Below are positions 20,095 through 31,821 of a stretch of 64,000 bases of DNA, piece by piece. The notes beneath the pieces were generated by a model, which had not been told where the DNA came from, searched no databases, and saw only the letters and a program-made list of their open reading frames with translations. The position numbers and the translations under genes were made by a program. Within the stretch, counting starts at the first letter, position 1; each line of letters opens with the position of its first letter. Source of the stretch: Bordetella sp. LUAb4 (GTDB lineage: Bacteria > Pseudomonadota > Gammaproteobacteria > Burkholderiales > Burkholderiaceae_B); contig NZ_JAHPZX010000001.1 in NCBI RefSeq assembly GCF_021325795.1, positions 620,001 to 684,000 on the forward strand. The letters run 5' to 3'.

Positions 20095-20535
20095 TCAAAT
20101 GCGGTCGCGCCGCGCCCGACGCGCTTGCGCCGCGGCTTCTTCGGCGGCTTCCTCAGCCTGCGCCGCCGCGCGGACGCGGTCCAGCAATTGCACGTCGCGG
20201 CCCAGTTCTTCCAGCGTAGCGGAGAAAGGCGCGGGTCCGTGCACCAGACGGCGCCAGACCACCATCAACAGAATCAGGCCCAGCACGGCGTAGCCGGCCG
20301 CCAATACACCCAGGGCCATATAACGCGAATCGGTGGGCCAGAAATACACGGCCACCAATATGGAAAACACCAGCACGGCCAGCGTCAGGAACAGCAGCGC
20401 TGCAAAAGACATCCCCAGCAGACTCAATAGCCGACCCTGTTCCGCACGGGCTTCCAGCGTCAGCAGCTCGAAACGCGTACGGCCCAGCTCGACCAAACTG
20501 GAGGCAACACCCAGCAAGGATTTTCGAATAGCCAT
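20095..20535 (-). CDS. yqjE: YqjE-family membrane protein (phage holin superfamily III fold)
   Basis: A 146-residue inner-membrane protein with two predicted TM helices, about residues 41-65 (GMSFAALLFLTLAVLVFSILVAVYF) and 74-95 (LGVLAAGYAVLGLILLMVVW). An amphipathic N-terminal helix (SLLGVASSLVELGRTRFELLTLE) and a highly charged Ala/Glu/Arg C-terminal tail (about 115-146) are typical of the YqjE/DUF1469 family. The function is unknown; in Escherichia it sits with the stationary-phase gene yqjD. It lies between the DUF883 and YqjK-like genes. Confidence 0.85.
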   Translation of the reverse strand: MAIRKSLLGVASSLVELGRTRFELLTLEARAEQGRLLSLLGMSFAALLFLTLAVLVFSILVAVYFWPTDSRYMALGVLAAGYAVLGLILLMVVWRRLVHGPAPFSATLEELGRDVQLLDRVRAAAQAEEAAEEAAAQARRARRDRI

Positions 20536-20630
20536 GGAGGATCAGTATGAGGCGGAAGAAGATGCGGCCGGCACAGCAAGCGCCGTGCCGCCTCTTCTGC
20601 CCGCGGGGTGGAAAGCGGACCGCGGAATGA

Positions 20631-20948
20631 TCAGCGACGGCTGATCAACAAGCCAATCAGCAAACCCACGCCGCCGGCGATGCCGATGGCCTGCCAGGGA
20701 TTGTCATGCACGTAGTCATCGGTGGCGCGGGCCGCCTTGCGGCTGCGCTCCAGCACGGCGTCCTGCACGTCATACAGCGTTTCGCGGGTACGCTTCAACG
20801 TCGCCAACGCACGTTCGCGCAGCTCCGCGGCTTTGTCGCCAGTCGTGGATGCCGCTTCGCGCAGCAGGTCCTCGGCGTCATTCAAGCTGGTCTTGACGTT
20901 GTCGATCAGGGTTTCTTTGACGGCATCCGGGGATTTTCTTGCGTTCAT
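20631..20948 (-). CDS. DUF883 protein, YqjD/ElaB-like ribosome-associated membrane protein
   Basis: A 105-residue tail-anchored protein. Residues 10-80 form a long helix (VKTSLNDAEDLLREAASTTG, ERALATLKRTRETL), then the family motif YVHDNPWQAIGIAGGVGLLIGLLISRR, in which residues about 86-105 form the C-terminal TM helix with an RR end. Known members YqjD and ElaB bind stationary-phase ribosomes and tether them to the inner membrane. The ATG at 20948 has AAGGAG upstream. It is the first gene of the leftward triad, so its promoter should lie in 20949-21075. Confidence 0.9.
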   Translation of the reverse strand: MNARKSPDAVKETLIDNVKTSLNDAEDLLREAASTTGDKAAELRERALATLKRTRETLYDVQDAVLERSRKAARATDDYVHDNPWQAIGIAGGVGLLIGLLISRR

Positions 20949-21075
20949 GGTTCGCTCCTTACGTTGCGTGTTACGTGTACGAGACCAAACGATGATACCA
21001 GCGCGTATCGCCTTGTCTGTCCGCAGGGTGATGCTTTTGCTACTGACTGCTACGGCGACTCGGCCGGTGGTGCCT

Positions 21076-21804
21076 TCAGTTCAACTTCGTGATCTCGACC
21101 GTCGATTTCATGCCCTGCTGGTCGATGTCCTGCTTCATGACCATATTCACCGCCGGGCAATACCAATCCGTCACCGTGGAATTGATGCCGGGAATGGGGA
21201 TGGTCAGGCTTTTGAAGGTGGCCATGGTGGGATCGGAATTGCGCTCGTAGCGGACCGGGAAGCAGGTTTCCTTGCCCAGCGCGGTGTCCAGCGCCTGCTT
21301 GTTGCCCACCGTCTTCTGGCTGATATGCACCGTGGTGGCGGGCGAGCCACCGACCGGCGCTTCCTTGCCGATGCGCAGGCGGAAACTGGAACCAGGCAGC
21401 TTCTGCCCCGCGGCCAGTTTGCCGTCATAAGCGAACAGCCCCAGCATGCGCAGGTCGAACTGGCCCTCGCTATTGGGCTTTTCACCGGCATTCTCATATT
21501 TGACGAAGGTGGCCTGGCCGGCTTTGACCGTCATCAAATAGTCCAGCTTGGACTTGCCGGGCGGCAGGCCGGCGTAGGAAAACGTGGCCACGCCATTGAC
21601 GCGGGCGCGGCAATTGTCGCCATTGGTCTTGCTGACTTCGCTGAAGGCCAGGTCCGCGCCCAATGCCAGATTGCCCTTGCCGGTCAGCTGGACGGCGCCG
21701 CCGTCGTGCATGAAGGCGGCATCGCAGACACCCGCCTGCGCGGTGCCGGCGCCCACGGACAGGGCCAAGGCGGCAGCCGCCAGAATCTTGGAATCAGAAA
21801 ACAC
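21076..21804 (-). CDS. Secreted protein of unknown function
   Basis: A 242-residue exported protein with an N-terminal signal peptide (KILAAAALALSVGAGTAQA). The mature start GVCDAAFMHDGGAVQL has a Cys that may form a disulfide with one of three further Cys (NCRA, ETCFP, WYCP). Its middle has beta-rich repeats and a C-terminal part TDWYCPAVNMVMKQDIDQQGMKSTVEITKLN, like the end of proteins measuring a DUF3108-type fold, but I do not place it. The start chosen is GTG at 21804, because it gives a clean signal peptide and has GCGGGG upstream; an ATG at 21843 adds 13 residues. Divergent from cysG. Confidence 0.65.
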   Translation of the reverse strand: MFSDSKILAAAALALSVGAGTAQAGVCDAAFMHDGGAVQLTGKGNLALGADLAFSEVSKTNGDNCRARVNGVATFSYAGLPPGKSKLDYLMTVKAGQATFVKYENAGEKPNSEGQFDLRMLGLFAYDGKLAAGQKLPGSSFRLRIGKEAPVGGSPATTVHISQKTVGNKQALDTALGKETCFPVRYERNSDPTMATFKSLTIPIPGINSTVTDWYCPAVNMVMKQDIDQQGMKSTVEITKLN

Positions 21805-21949
21805 AGTGGAAACCCCGCAATAAGCTGTGCGCCGCTGCGCCATGGAGCGGCAATCATTGCCGATACTACACCGTCCGGCTTTGCTTCTGACCCGACGGGT
21901 ACCCAGTAAGTTTTATTCCCTGCGTCTATATTTTTTGCGATTTTTATAC

Positions 21950-21968
21950 ATTTCAATAATATTGAAAT
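21950..21968. promoter_or_regulatory. Perfect 19-bp palindrome upstream of cysG
   Basis: ATTTCAATA and TATTGAAAT are perfect 9-bp inverted arms around a single A (21950-21968), set in an A/T-rich island (about 21910-21970) in a 65% G+C genome. It lies 94 bp before the cysG ATG and 146 bp from the divergent secreted-protein start. The size and symmetry suit a dimeric regulator operator. Which regulator binds is unknown. Confidence 0.6.
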
Positions 21969-22061
21969 TCCCCCTTGATCGTTCGCCTCAGGGCGGCGGC
22001 AAATCTAGAATGCAGGGCGCGCGTCGATTTGGCATCGCACTCTTCCCCTCGGAAATCCTTC

Positions 22062-23474
22062 ATGAAGCTGTTCCCGCTATTCGCCGACCTGAATCAGCGA
22101 CCGGTCCTGGTGGTCGGCGGTGGCGCCGTCGCCGCCCGCAAGACCCAGGCTCTGCTGGAAGCGGGCGCCCAGGTAAGCGTCGGCGCGCCGCGCCTGACCG
22201 CGGACCTGATGGCGCTGGCTGCCAGCGGCCGCATCGTGCATCTGGCGGGAGAATTCCAGGAGCAGTGGCTGGACGCGGTATGGCTGGTGGTGGCCGCCAC
22301 CGACGACCGCGCGGTCAATGCCGAGGTCTCGCGCCGCGCCGAAGCGCGCCGGCTGTTCTGTAATGTGGTCGACGATCCGGAGCTGTCCTCCTTCCAGGTC
22401 CCCTCCATCGTCGACCGCTCGCCCATCATCGTGGCCATCTCGTCTTCCGGCGTGGCGCCTGTGCTGGCCCGGCGGCTGCGCGAGCGCATCGAATCGCTGT
22501 TCGACCATACGCTGGCCCCGCTGGCGCAACTGGCCGCGCGCCATCGCGCCGCCATCCGCGCCGCCAGGCCGGACCTGGGCGCGCGGCGCCGTTTCTACGA
22601 CTGGCTGCTGGACGGTCCGGTGGCATCGCTATTGCGCCAGGCGCGTCCCGCCGACGCGGAAACAGCTTTGACGGACGAGCTGGACACGCCACAGCACGTC
22701 CCCTCCGGCAGCGTGGTGCTGGTAGGCGCCGGCCCGGGCGATCCCGGCCTGCTGACCCTGCGCGCGCTGCGAGCCCTGAACGAGGCCGACGTCATCCTGC
22801 ACGACCGGCTGGTCAGCCCCGAAGTCCTGGCCATGGCGCGCCGCGATGCGGAACGGGTCGACGTGGGCAAGCATCAGGGCGAAGACCACCATGCCACGCA
22901 GTCGCGCATCCACGCCCTGATGGCGGACAACGCGCGGCTGGGGCGGCGCGTCGTCCGGCTGAAAGGCGGCGACGCTTTCATCTTCGGCCGGGGCGGCGAA
23001 GAGCTGCAATTCCTGCGCGCGCGCAACATCCGTTATGAAGTGGTGCCGGGTATCACGGCGGCGCTGGCCTGTGCGGCCCACGCCGGCATTCCGCTGACGC
23101 ATCGGGCCCACGCGCAGTCGGTGCACCTGGTGACGGCGCACTCCAGCGCCGAAGCCGACACCCTGGATTGGCCGGCGCTGGCGGGCGCCACCCAGACCCT
23201 GGCCTTCTACATGGGCGTGGGGCAGTTGGACGCCCTGGCGCGCCGCTTGATCCAGCACGGCCGCGATCCGCTCACGCCTTTCGCCCTGGTGGAAAACGGC
23301 AGCCGCCCGCAACAACGCGTGCTGACCGGCCCGTTGGAAGACCTGCCGCGCCTGGCGCGCGCGCATGGCATCCATGCGCCGGCCATGCTATTCGTGGGAG
23401 AAGTGGCGCGGCTGGGCGACGAGCTGCACTGGTTCGGACAGCACCTGTCGGCGCGCGCCAGCGAGACGGCATGA
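22062..23474 (+). CDS. cysG: Siroheme synthase CysG (fused SUMT/dehydrogenase-ferrochelatase)
   Basis: It converts uroporphyrinogen III to siroheme for sulfite and nitrite reductases. Length is 470 residues. The N-terminal dehydrogenase/ferrochelatase part (about 1-205) begins with the NAD motif [13 protein letters not shown] at 15-27. The C-terminal methyltransferase part starts at about 216 with [21 protein letters not shown], followed by [10 protein letters not shown] and the motif [16 protein letters not shown]. The ATG at 22062 has GGAAA upstream. The earlier start would add 29 non-homologous residues. It is preceded by the 21950-21968 palindrome and is probably regulated by sulfur status. 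Confidence 0.97.
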   Translation: MKLFPLFADLNQRPVLVVGGGAVAARKTQALLEAGAQVSVGAPRLTADLMALAASGRIVHLAGEFQEQWLDAVWLVVAATDDRAVNAEVSRRAEARRLFCNVVDDPELSSFQVPSIVDRSPIIVAISSSGVAPVLARRLRERIESLFDHTLAPLAQLAARHRAAIRAARPDLGARRRFYDWLLDGPVASLLRQARPADAETALTDELDTPQHVPSGSVVLVGAGPGDPGLLTLRALRALNEADVILHDRLVSPEVLAMARRDAERVDVGKHQGEDHHATQSRIHALMADNARLGRRVVRLKGGDAFIFGRGGEELQFLRARNIRYEVVPGITAALACAAHAGIPLTHRAHAQSVHLVTAHSSAEADTLDWPALAGATQTLAFYMGVGQLDALARRLIQHGRDPLTPFALVENGSRPQQRVLTGPLEDLPRLARAHGIHAPAMLFVGEVARLGDELHWFGQHLSARASETA

Positions 23475-23543
23475 AGCCGCCGCGCACTTAAGCGATGCCG
23501 CGCTTATCCACAGGGGAGCAGGGAAGCCACTACAGCCGCGCCC

Positions 23544-24182
23544 TTACTCCTCTTTCTGCTTGGTGCCGAAAATGCGGTCGCCGGCATCGCCCAGACCGGG
23601 GATGATGTAGCCGTTCTCGTTCAGCCGTTCGTCGATGGCAGCGGTGTAGATGCGCACGTCCGGATGCAATTTTTCGACATGGGCGATGCCCACGGGCGCG
23701 GCCACCAGCACCAGCGCGCGGATGTCGCGACAGCCGGCCTGCTTGAGGAGATCGATGGTCGCCGCCATCGAACCGCCGGTAGCCAGCATGGGATCGATGA
23801 TCAAGGCGGTGCGCTGGTCCAGCTCGCCCACCAGCCTTTCCAGATAGGTGTGCGCCTGCAGGGTTTCCTCGTTGCGGGCGATGCCCACCACGCTGACCTT
23901 GGCGCCCGGCACCAGGCTGAGCACGCCGTCCAGCATGCCGATGCCGGCGCGCAGGATAGGCACTACCGTGATCTTCTTGCCGGCCAGCTTCTCCACCGGG
24001 ATGGCACCGCACCAGCCTTGCACCGTGCAGGGTTCCAGCGGCAGGTCCCTGGTGGCCTCGTACGTCAGCAAGGCGCCGACTTCCTGCGCCAGCTCCCGAA
24101 AGCTCTTGGTGCTCAGGTCGGCGCGGCGCATGATGCCCAGCTTGTGACGGATCAGTGGGTGGCGTATTTCATGCACGGGCAT
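23544..24182 (-). CDS. upp: Uracil phosphoribosyltransferase
   Basis: It salvages uracil to UMP with PRPP. The product is 212 residues, typical length. [20 protein letters not shown] starts the family fold; [12 protein letters not shown] near 75-86 and the PRPP-binding loop [18 protein letters not shown] near 130-147 are intact. The C-terminal [10 protein letters not shown] motif closes the uracil site. It is transcribed alone or together with dacB, which ends... it follows dacB by only 45 bp on the same strand, so both may share a transcript. Confidence 0.97.
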   Translation of the reverse strand: MPVHEIRHPLIRHKLGIMRRADLSTKSFRELAQEVGALLTYEATRDLPLEPCTVQGWCGAIPVEKLAGKKITVVPILRAGIGMLDGVLSLVPGAKVSVVGIARNEETLQAHTYLERLVGELDQRTALIIDPMLATGGSMAATIDLLKQAGCRDIRALVLVAAPVGIAHVEKLHPDVRIYTAAIDERLNENGYIIPGLGDAGDRIFGTKQKEE

Positions 24183-24227
24183 GGCGGTCTCCGGTATTGA
24201 TGCAGCAGGCGCATCGTAGTCGGTTCA

Positions 24228-25805
24228 TCAACGATCCGCCAGCCAGGCAATCAGCGCATCGTCGAAGGCCCGCACCGATTCGGCCTGGGGATGGTTGACG
24301 ATACTCACCACGATGTAGCGTTTGCCGCTGACGCCCAGCACATAGCCCGCGATGGAACGCACGCCATTCAGGGTGCCCGTCTTCAGATGCGCCATGCCCT
24401 GCGTGCCCTTGCCGCGCATGCGCCGCCGCACCGTGCCGTCCAGGCCGGCGATGGCCAGCGAGGACATGTACTCCGGCATGAAGGGCGAATTCCACGCCAC
24501 GGTCATCATCGATGCCAGGCTGTCGGCCGACACGCGCGCCGTGCGCGACAGGCCGGCACCGTTGTCCACCACCAGCTCGGGCATGTTCAGGCCCTGGCTG
24601 GTCAGGATGCGCTTGACCACATCGCCACTGCTTTCCACCGTGGCCGGACGGCGGCCGCCTTCGGCACCCACGGTCAGCAGCAGGGTGCGCGCCATCACGT
24701 TGTTGCTGCGCTTGTTGATCTTGCGAATGATGTCGCCCAAGGATGGCGATTCATGCGTGGCCAAGGGCACCGCGTCAGGCGGCACCATCCCCGTCCGCAC
24801 CCGGCCGCTGAACGTGCCGCCCAGTTCGCGCCACAGCAGGCGCAAGACTTCCGTGGCGAATTCCGGCTGGCCCAGCGCCAGGCGATAGACGTCGAACTCG
24901 CCGCAGGATCCCGCGACCTTGCCGCCGATGCGCAGCGACACGCCCTGCTGGGTGATGACGGGATCCGTGCTGATCTCCGGCGAGCCGGGACAGCGGATAT
25001 CGCTCCATTCCAGTTGGCCGGCGATCTTCACCCCCGGCAAGGGCGGGTCCATGATGACATTCCACTTGCGCGCCGCCGGGTCGGGCGTGAACAGCAGGCG
25101 CACGGCGCCGAAGCCCACCATCAGGGCGTCCGGATTGGCGTTGTAGGGACGATCGGGCGCGCTGTCGAAGGCGCCGGGGTCCACCGCCACGTTGCCGAAC
25201 ATTGTCCGGTCTATCACCAGATCGTTGATCTGGCGCACGCCGTGCAGGCGCAGGTCGCGCAGCAGGGTCCACAGGTCCTGCATCAGCAGCAAGGGATCGC
25301 CGCCGCCGCGCAGGTAAAGCGGCCCCGGCAGCACGCCGTCGGGGCCGACGCGCGCGCCGGGCTCGGCCAGCAGGTCGGTATGCCAGGTGTAATTGGGGCC
25401 CAGGTCGGACAGGCCCACCCAGGTGGTGACCAGTTTCATGACCGAAGCTGGATTGCGCGGCTCCTTGGCGTTGATCGAAATCAGGCGCGGTCCGCCGATT
25501 TCCTGCACCACCAGCGACAGGGATGCGTCCGGCAGCTTGCTGGCGCGCCAGGTCTGGGCCAACTCACGCGGCAACACGTTCTGCGACGCGGGCGCCAACC
25601 CTTGGGCCTGGACATCCGTCACCAGCGCGGCGCTCAGCAGCGTACCCGTCACCAGCGCCCCCGATACCAGCGCGTCAGCCGCAAAAGCACCCGCGGCCAG
25701 TGCCAGCGCGGAAAAAACCGTCGCCGCTTTCTGTACGGCCCGCACCCGTACGATCCGAACCCGTCCACCCCAAGCTCGAATGCGCTTGCCCATCGTTTCG
25801 ATCAT
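24228..25805 (-). CDS. dacB: D-alanyl-D-alanine carboxypeptidase/endopeptidase (PBP4)
   Basis: A periplasmic serine peptidase that trims stem peptides and cross-links in peptidoglycan (family S13). Length is 525 residues. A basic N-terminus and a hydrophobic stretch near 25-45 form a likely signal peptide, followed by an Ala/Thr/Val-rich spacer. Motif SVMK at 121-124 supplies the catalytic Ser and Lys, SNN near 395 (KRSNNVMA) the second motif, and KTG in HLKTGTLNGV near 470 the third. The ATG at 25805 gives a signal peptide, though another Met four residues on (MGKRIRAW) is possible. Divergent from queA over about 190 bp. Confidence 0.92.
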   Translation of the reverse strand: MIETMGKRIRAWGGRVRIVRVRAVQKAATVFSALALAAGAFAADALVSGALVTGTLLSAALVTDVQAQGLAPASQNVLPRELAQTWRASKLPDASLSLVVQEIGGPRLISINAKEPRNPASVMKLVTTWVGLSDLGPNYTWHTDLLAEPGARVGPDGVLPGPLYLRGGGDPLLLMQDLWTLLRDLRLHGVRQINDLVIDRTMFGNVAVDPGAFDSAPDRPYNANPDALMVGFGAVRLLFTPDPAARKWNVIMDPPLPGVKIAGQLEWSDIRCPGSPEISTDPVITQQGVSLRIGGKVAGSCGEFDVYRLALGQPEFATEVLRLLWRELGGTFSGRVRTGMVPPDAVPLATHESPSLGDIIRKINKRSNNVMARTLLLTVGAEGGRRPATVESSGDVVKRILTSQGLNMPELVVDNGAGLSRTARVSADSLASMMTVAWNSPFMPEYMSSLAIAGLDGTVRRRMRGKGTQGMAHLKTGTLNGVRSIAGYVLGVSGKRYIVVSIVNHPQAESVRAFDDALIAWLADR

Positions 25806-25995
25806 GCCCCGACCTTCGCTCGCCCGCGCCGATTGACGCCTGGGCGAGGCTCTCCAGTGTCGACAGGCCCCTCGGCCTGTTCCCGTAAAACCGTGAGCAT
25901 ACAGGGAACGCCAGCCCGATCCGCGCCCGGCTGGCGGGTACCCCACGGCCAGCGCCGTACAATACCGGATTCCAAAAAAATTACGTCCTTACGCA

Positions 25996-28235
<2,240 letters not shown>

Positions 28236-28407
28236 GGGTGCTCGTCACGGCCCCGACTGGCCGACCCGTACAACATCGCTACAATAGCGGGCTGCCCTGT
28301 ATCAGGCTCGCGCTCAACGGTGGCTAAAAACATACCAAGATCCGCAAATCTGGATCCAAAACCTGCTCAGATCCGGATTCGATTCGGATTCAACCAAGGA
28401 GAATCTT

Positions 28408-28752
28408 ATGTCCCTCATCGATAACCTCGGCATCGTCGTGGCCCAGGCCGCCCCTGCCGAAGGCGGCGCCCTGCTGGGCATGGCCCCCATCATCCTGATG
28501 TTCGTGGTCCTCTACTTCCTGATGATCCGTCCGCAGATGAAGCGTCAGAAGGAACACCGCAACCTCGTCTCGGCCCTGGCCAAGGGTGACGAAGTGGTGA
28601 CCTCCGGCGGCCTGCTGGGCAAGGTCTCCAAGGTGACCGACAGCTACATCACGGTGGAAGTGGCCGAACTGGCCGACAAGCCGGTGGAAGTGGTGGTGCA
28701 GAAGACCGCCGTCTCGACCGTGCTGCCCAAGGGAACCATCAAGGCCCTGTAA
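28408..28752 (+). CDS. yajC: Sec translocase accessory subunit YajC
   Basis: A single-TM inner-membrane partner of SecDF. The product is 114 residues. An Ala/Gly-rich N-terminus leads into the TM helix at about 30-50 (APIILMFVVLYFLMIRPQMKRQK), followed by a cytosolic domain with the family signature LAKGDEVVTSGGLLGKV. The ATG has AAGGAG upstream (AAGGAGAATCTT). The leader 28320-28405 holds repeated GGATTC/GATCC motifs and a -10-like TACAAT at 28280-28285. Genes yajC-secD-secF form one run. Confidence 0.95.
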   Translation: MSLIDNLGIVVAQAAPAEGGALLGMAPIILMFVVLYFLMIRPQMKRQKEHRNLVSALAKGDEVVTSGGLLGKVSKVTDSYITVEVAELADKPVEVVVQKTAVSTVLPKGTIKAL

Positions 28753-28765
28753 GCGTCTGACCCAG

Positions 28766-28797
28766 GCCGTCCCGCTTGCACGAGCGCAAGGGACGGC
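28766..28797 (+). other. Stem-loop between yajC and secD
   Basis: GCCGTCC (28766-28772) pairs with GGACGGC (28791-28797). After a two-base bulge, CTTGC (28775-28779) pairs with GCAAG (28786-28790) around a six-base loop. No T-run follows, so a processing site or a partial attenuator fits better than a terminator. Confidence 0.5.
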
Positions 28798-28875
28798 ATG
28801 CCGCGCGGCGCCGGGGGCGCGTGCGCGGTTTTCTTTCATCTCCCCGGCATTTCGTCCAGACTTAGAGTTACGGCC

Positions 28876-30756
28876 ATGAACCGCTATCCCCTTTGGAAGT
28901 ACCTGACGGTCCTGATCGCGGTCGTCATCGGCCTGCTCTATACGCTTCCGAATTTCTACGGCGAATCGCCCGCGGTGCAGGTTTCCGCCGCCAAGGCGAC
29001 CGTCAAGGTCGACCAGGCCCTGCTGGACACGGTCGAACGCACCCTGTCCGCCGCCAACATCCCGGCCGCCGGCGTCTATTACGAGCAAAACGGCGCCCTG
29101 GGCACGATCCGCGCCCGTTTCCAGAACACCGACCTGCAACTGCAGGCGCGCGACCTGCTCGACAAGACGCTGAACACCGTCGCCGGCGATCCCCACTACA
29201 CCGTGGCGTTGAACCTGTTGCCCGCGTCGCCCGGCTGGATGCACGGTCTGGGCTGGTTCGAGCCCAAGCCCATGTACCTGGGTCTGGATCTGCGCGGCGG
29301 CGTGTATTTCCTGCTGCAGATCGACATGCAAGGCGCGCTGACCGCCCGCTACGACTCGCTGTCGACCGATGTCCGTGCCACGCTGCGCGACCAGAACGTG
29401 CCGGTTGGCAACGTCGAGCGCAGCGGCCAGTCGGTGCTGCTCACCTTCGCCAACACCGATGCGCGCGACAAGGCCATGGCCGTGCTGCGCCAACGCCTGC
29501 CGGACCTGCAGTTCACCGACGCCAACGATGGCGGCAAGGTGCAGTTGAGCGGCGTGCTGAGCCCCGCTTCGGTCACGCGTGTGCAGGAAAACGCGCTGAA
29601 CCAGAACATCACCACCCTGCATAACCGGATCAATGAACTGGGCGTGTCCGAGCCCGTGATCCAGCAACAGGGTTCCGACCGTATCGTCGTACAGTTGCCG
29701 GGCGTGCAGGACGTGGCCAAGGCCAAGGAACTGCTGGGTCGTACCGCCACGCTGGAAATCCGCATGGTGGACGACTCGCCGGCGTCGCAGTCGGCACTGG
29801 CAGCCAATACCGTCCCCTTCGGCCTGGAACGCTATACCGAGCGCGACGGCCGTCCCGTGCTGGTGCGCCGCCAGGTCATCCTGACCGGTGAGAACCTGCA
29901 GGACGCCCAACCGGGCCGCGACCAGCAGACCCAGCAGGCTGCCGTGCACCTGACGCTGGACAGCAAGGGCGCGCGCATCTTCCGCGACGTCACCCGCGAC
30001 AACATCGGCAAGCGCATGGCCATCCTGCTGTTCGAAAACGGCAAGGGCGAAGTGGTCACGGCGCCGGTCATCCGCGGTGAAATCGCCGGCGGCCAGGTCC
30101 AGATCTCCGGCAGCATGACCGCCGAGGAAGCCGCCGACACCGCGCTGCTGCTGCGCGCCGGCGCGCTGGCCGCGCCCATGTCCATCATCGAAGAACGTAC
30201 GGTTGGTCCCAGCCTGGGCGCCGACAACATCGCCAAGGGCTTCCATTCCACGCTGTGGGGCTTCATCGCGATCGCCGTCTTCATCATCATGTACTACCGC
30301 TTGTTTGGTGTGTTCTCCACCATCGGCCTGGCGGTGAACGTGCTGCTGCTGCTGGCGGTGCTGTCCATGCTGCAGGCCACGCTGACCCTGCCAGGTATCG
30401 CGGCCATCGCGCTGACGCTGGGCATGGCCATCGACTCCAACGTGCTGATCAACGAGCGGATACGGGAAGAACTGCGTAACGGTGCCTCGCCGCAACAGGC
30501 CATTCACCATGGTTTCGAGCGCGCCTGGGGCACCATCCTGGACTCCAACCTGACTACGCTGATCGTTGGCCTGGCACTGCTGGCCTTCGGTTCGGGCCCG
30601 ATCCGCGGTTTCGCGGTGGTGCACTGCCTGGGCATCGTGACGTCGATGTTCTCGTCGGTGGTGGGCGTACGCGCCCTGGCCAACCTGTGGTACGGCCGCA
30701 AGAAGAAGCTGACCAGCATCTCCATCGGCCAGGTCTGGAAGCCGAAGAGCGAGTGA
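28876..30756 (+). CDS. secD: Protein translocase subunit SecD
   Basis: With SecF it uses the proton gradient to pull exported proteins out of the SecYEG channel. Length is 626 residues. TM1 is at about 8-27; a large periplasmic region follows (P1 with GLDLRGGVYFLLQID near 133-147). The C-terminal domain has five TM helices and the conserved IEERTVGPSLGADNIAKG and TLGMAIDSNVLINERIREEL motifs. The ATG at 28876 (MNRYPLWKYLTVL) is preferred over the Met at 28798 because the extra residues are unlike the family. Between it and yajC lie a hairpin and about 120 bp. Confidence 0.97.
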   Translation: MNRYPLWKYLTVLIAVVIGLLYTLPNFYGESPAVQVSAAKATVKVDQALLDTVERTLSAANIPAAGVYYEQNGALGTIRARFQNTDLQLQARDLLDKTLNTVAGDPHYTVALNLLPASPGWMHGLGWFEPKPMYLGLDLRGGVYFLLQIDMQGALTARYDSLSTDVRATLRDQNVPVGNVERSGQSVLLTFANTDARDKAMAVLRQRLPDLQFTDANDGGKVQLSGVLSPASVTRVQENALNQNITTLHNRINELGVSEPVIQQQGSDRIVVQLPGVQDVAKAKELLGRTATLEIRMVDDSPASQSALAANTVPFGLERYTERDGRPVLVRRQVILTGENLQDAQPGRDQQTQQAAVHLTLDSKGARIFRDVTRDNIGKRMAILLFENGKGEVVTAPVIRGEIAGGQVQISGSMTAEEAADTALLLRAGALAAPMSIIEERTVGPSLGADNIAKGFHSTLWGFIAIAVFIIMYYRLFGVFSTIGLAVNVLLLLAVLSMLQATLTLPGIAAIALTLGMAIDSNVLINERIREELRNGASPQQAIHHGFERAWGTILDSNLTTLIVGLALLAFGSGPIRGFAVVHCLGIVTSMFSSVVGVRALANLWYGRKKKLTSISIGQVWKPKSE

Positions 30757-30825
30757 GGCGTTCGGCCTCCGCACGAGTAATAACCGCCGTACCCCAACAG
30801 CTAGACAACGAAAGCTAGGCACATC

Positions 30826-31761
30826 ATGGAATTTTTCCGGATCCACCGCACCATACCGTTCATGCGCCATGCCCTGGTGCTGAACCTCATCAGTCTGGTG
30901 ACCTTCCTGGCCGCGGTGTTTTTCATCGCCACGCGCGGCTTCCATCTGTCCATCGAATTCACCGGCGGCACGGTGATGGAAGTCAACTACGCCCAGACCG
31001 CCAAGCTGGATGAGGTGCGCAGCGCCGTCGGCAAGCTGGGCTACGCCGACTTCCAGGTGCAGAACTTCGGCACCTCGCGCGACGTGCTGATCCGCCTGCC
31101 GCTGGCCCATGGCCAGACCTCGGCGGCGCAAAGCGACGCGGTGCTGTCGGCACTGAAGTCGGCGGATTCCTCGGTACAACTGCGCCGCGTGGAGTTCGTC
31201 GGGCCGCAGGTCGGCCAGGAACTGGTCCACAACGGCCTGATGGCGCTGCTGTTCGTGGTGCTGGGTATCGTCGTCTACCTGGGCATACGCTTCGAGTGGA
31301 AGTTCGCGCTGGCCGGCGTTGTCGCCAACCTGCACGACGTGGTCATCATCCTGGGCTTCTTCGCCTTCTTCCAGTGGGAATTCTCGCTGTCGGTGCTGGC
31401 GGGCGTGCTGGCGGTGCTGGGCTACTCCGTGAACGAATCGGTCGTGATCATGGACCGGATCCGCGAGAACTTCCGCAAGCAACGCAAGGCCAGTGTGGCC
31501 GAAGTGATCAACGGCGCCATCACGCAGACCATTTCGCGGACCATCATCACCCACGGGTCGACCCAGATGATGGTGCTATCCATGCTGTTCTTCGGCGGCC
31601 CCACCCTGCACTACTTCGCCATGGCGCTGACCATCGGCATCTGGTTCGGTATCTATTCGTCCGTGTTCGTTGCCGCGGCACTGGCCATGTGGTTCGGCGT
31701 CAAGCGGGAAGATCTGGTCAAGCCGGTCAAGAAGGAAGGCGAAGGTCCCGAAGTCGCCTGA
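30826..31761 (+). CDS. secF: Protein translocase subunit SecF
   Basis: Partner of SecD. Length is 311 residues. TM1 is at about 17-37 (MRHALVLNLISLVTFLAAVFF), then a periplasmic region with FTGGTVMEVNY near 45-55. Five more TM helices follow, with the motifs VEFVGPQVGQELVHNGL, VVIILGFFAFFQW and LGYSVNESVVIMDRIRENFRK. The ATG at 30826 follows secD by 69 bp. It is the last gene of the queA-to-secF run, ended by the terminator at 31822-31851. Confidence 0.97.
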   Translation: MEFFRIHRTIPFMRHALVLNLISLVTFLAAVFFIATRGFHLSIEFTGGTVMEVNYAQTAKLDEVRSAVGKLGYADFQVQNFGTSRDVLIRLPLAHGQTSAAQSDAVLSALKSADSSVQLRRVEFVGPQVGQELVHNGLMALLFVVLGIVVYLGIRFEWKFALAGVVANLHDVVIILGFFAFFQWEFSLSVLAGVLAVLGYSVNESVVIMDRIRENFRKQRKASVAEVINGAITQTISRTIITHGSTQMMVLSMLFFGGPTLHYFAMALTIGIWFGIYSSVFVAAALAMWFGVKREDLVKPVKKEGEGPEVA

Positions 31762-31821
31762 GGCGGATCGAGCGCCGGGCTATCTTGGCCGGGTGGCCTT
31801 GGCGGCCTTGCCTCCGCAACG

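Noticed and set aside
28390-31554. 1054-residue minus-strand frame opposite yajC-secD-secF
   Set aside because: It is rich in His/Gln/Arg, mirrors third-position bias of the plus genes, and the plus strand has full-length Sec proteins with all motifs.
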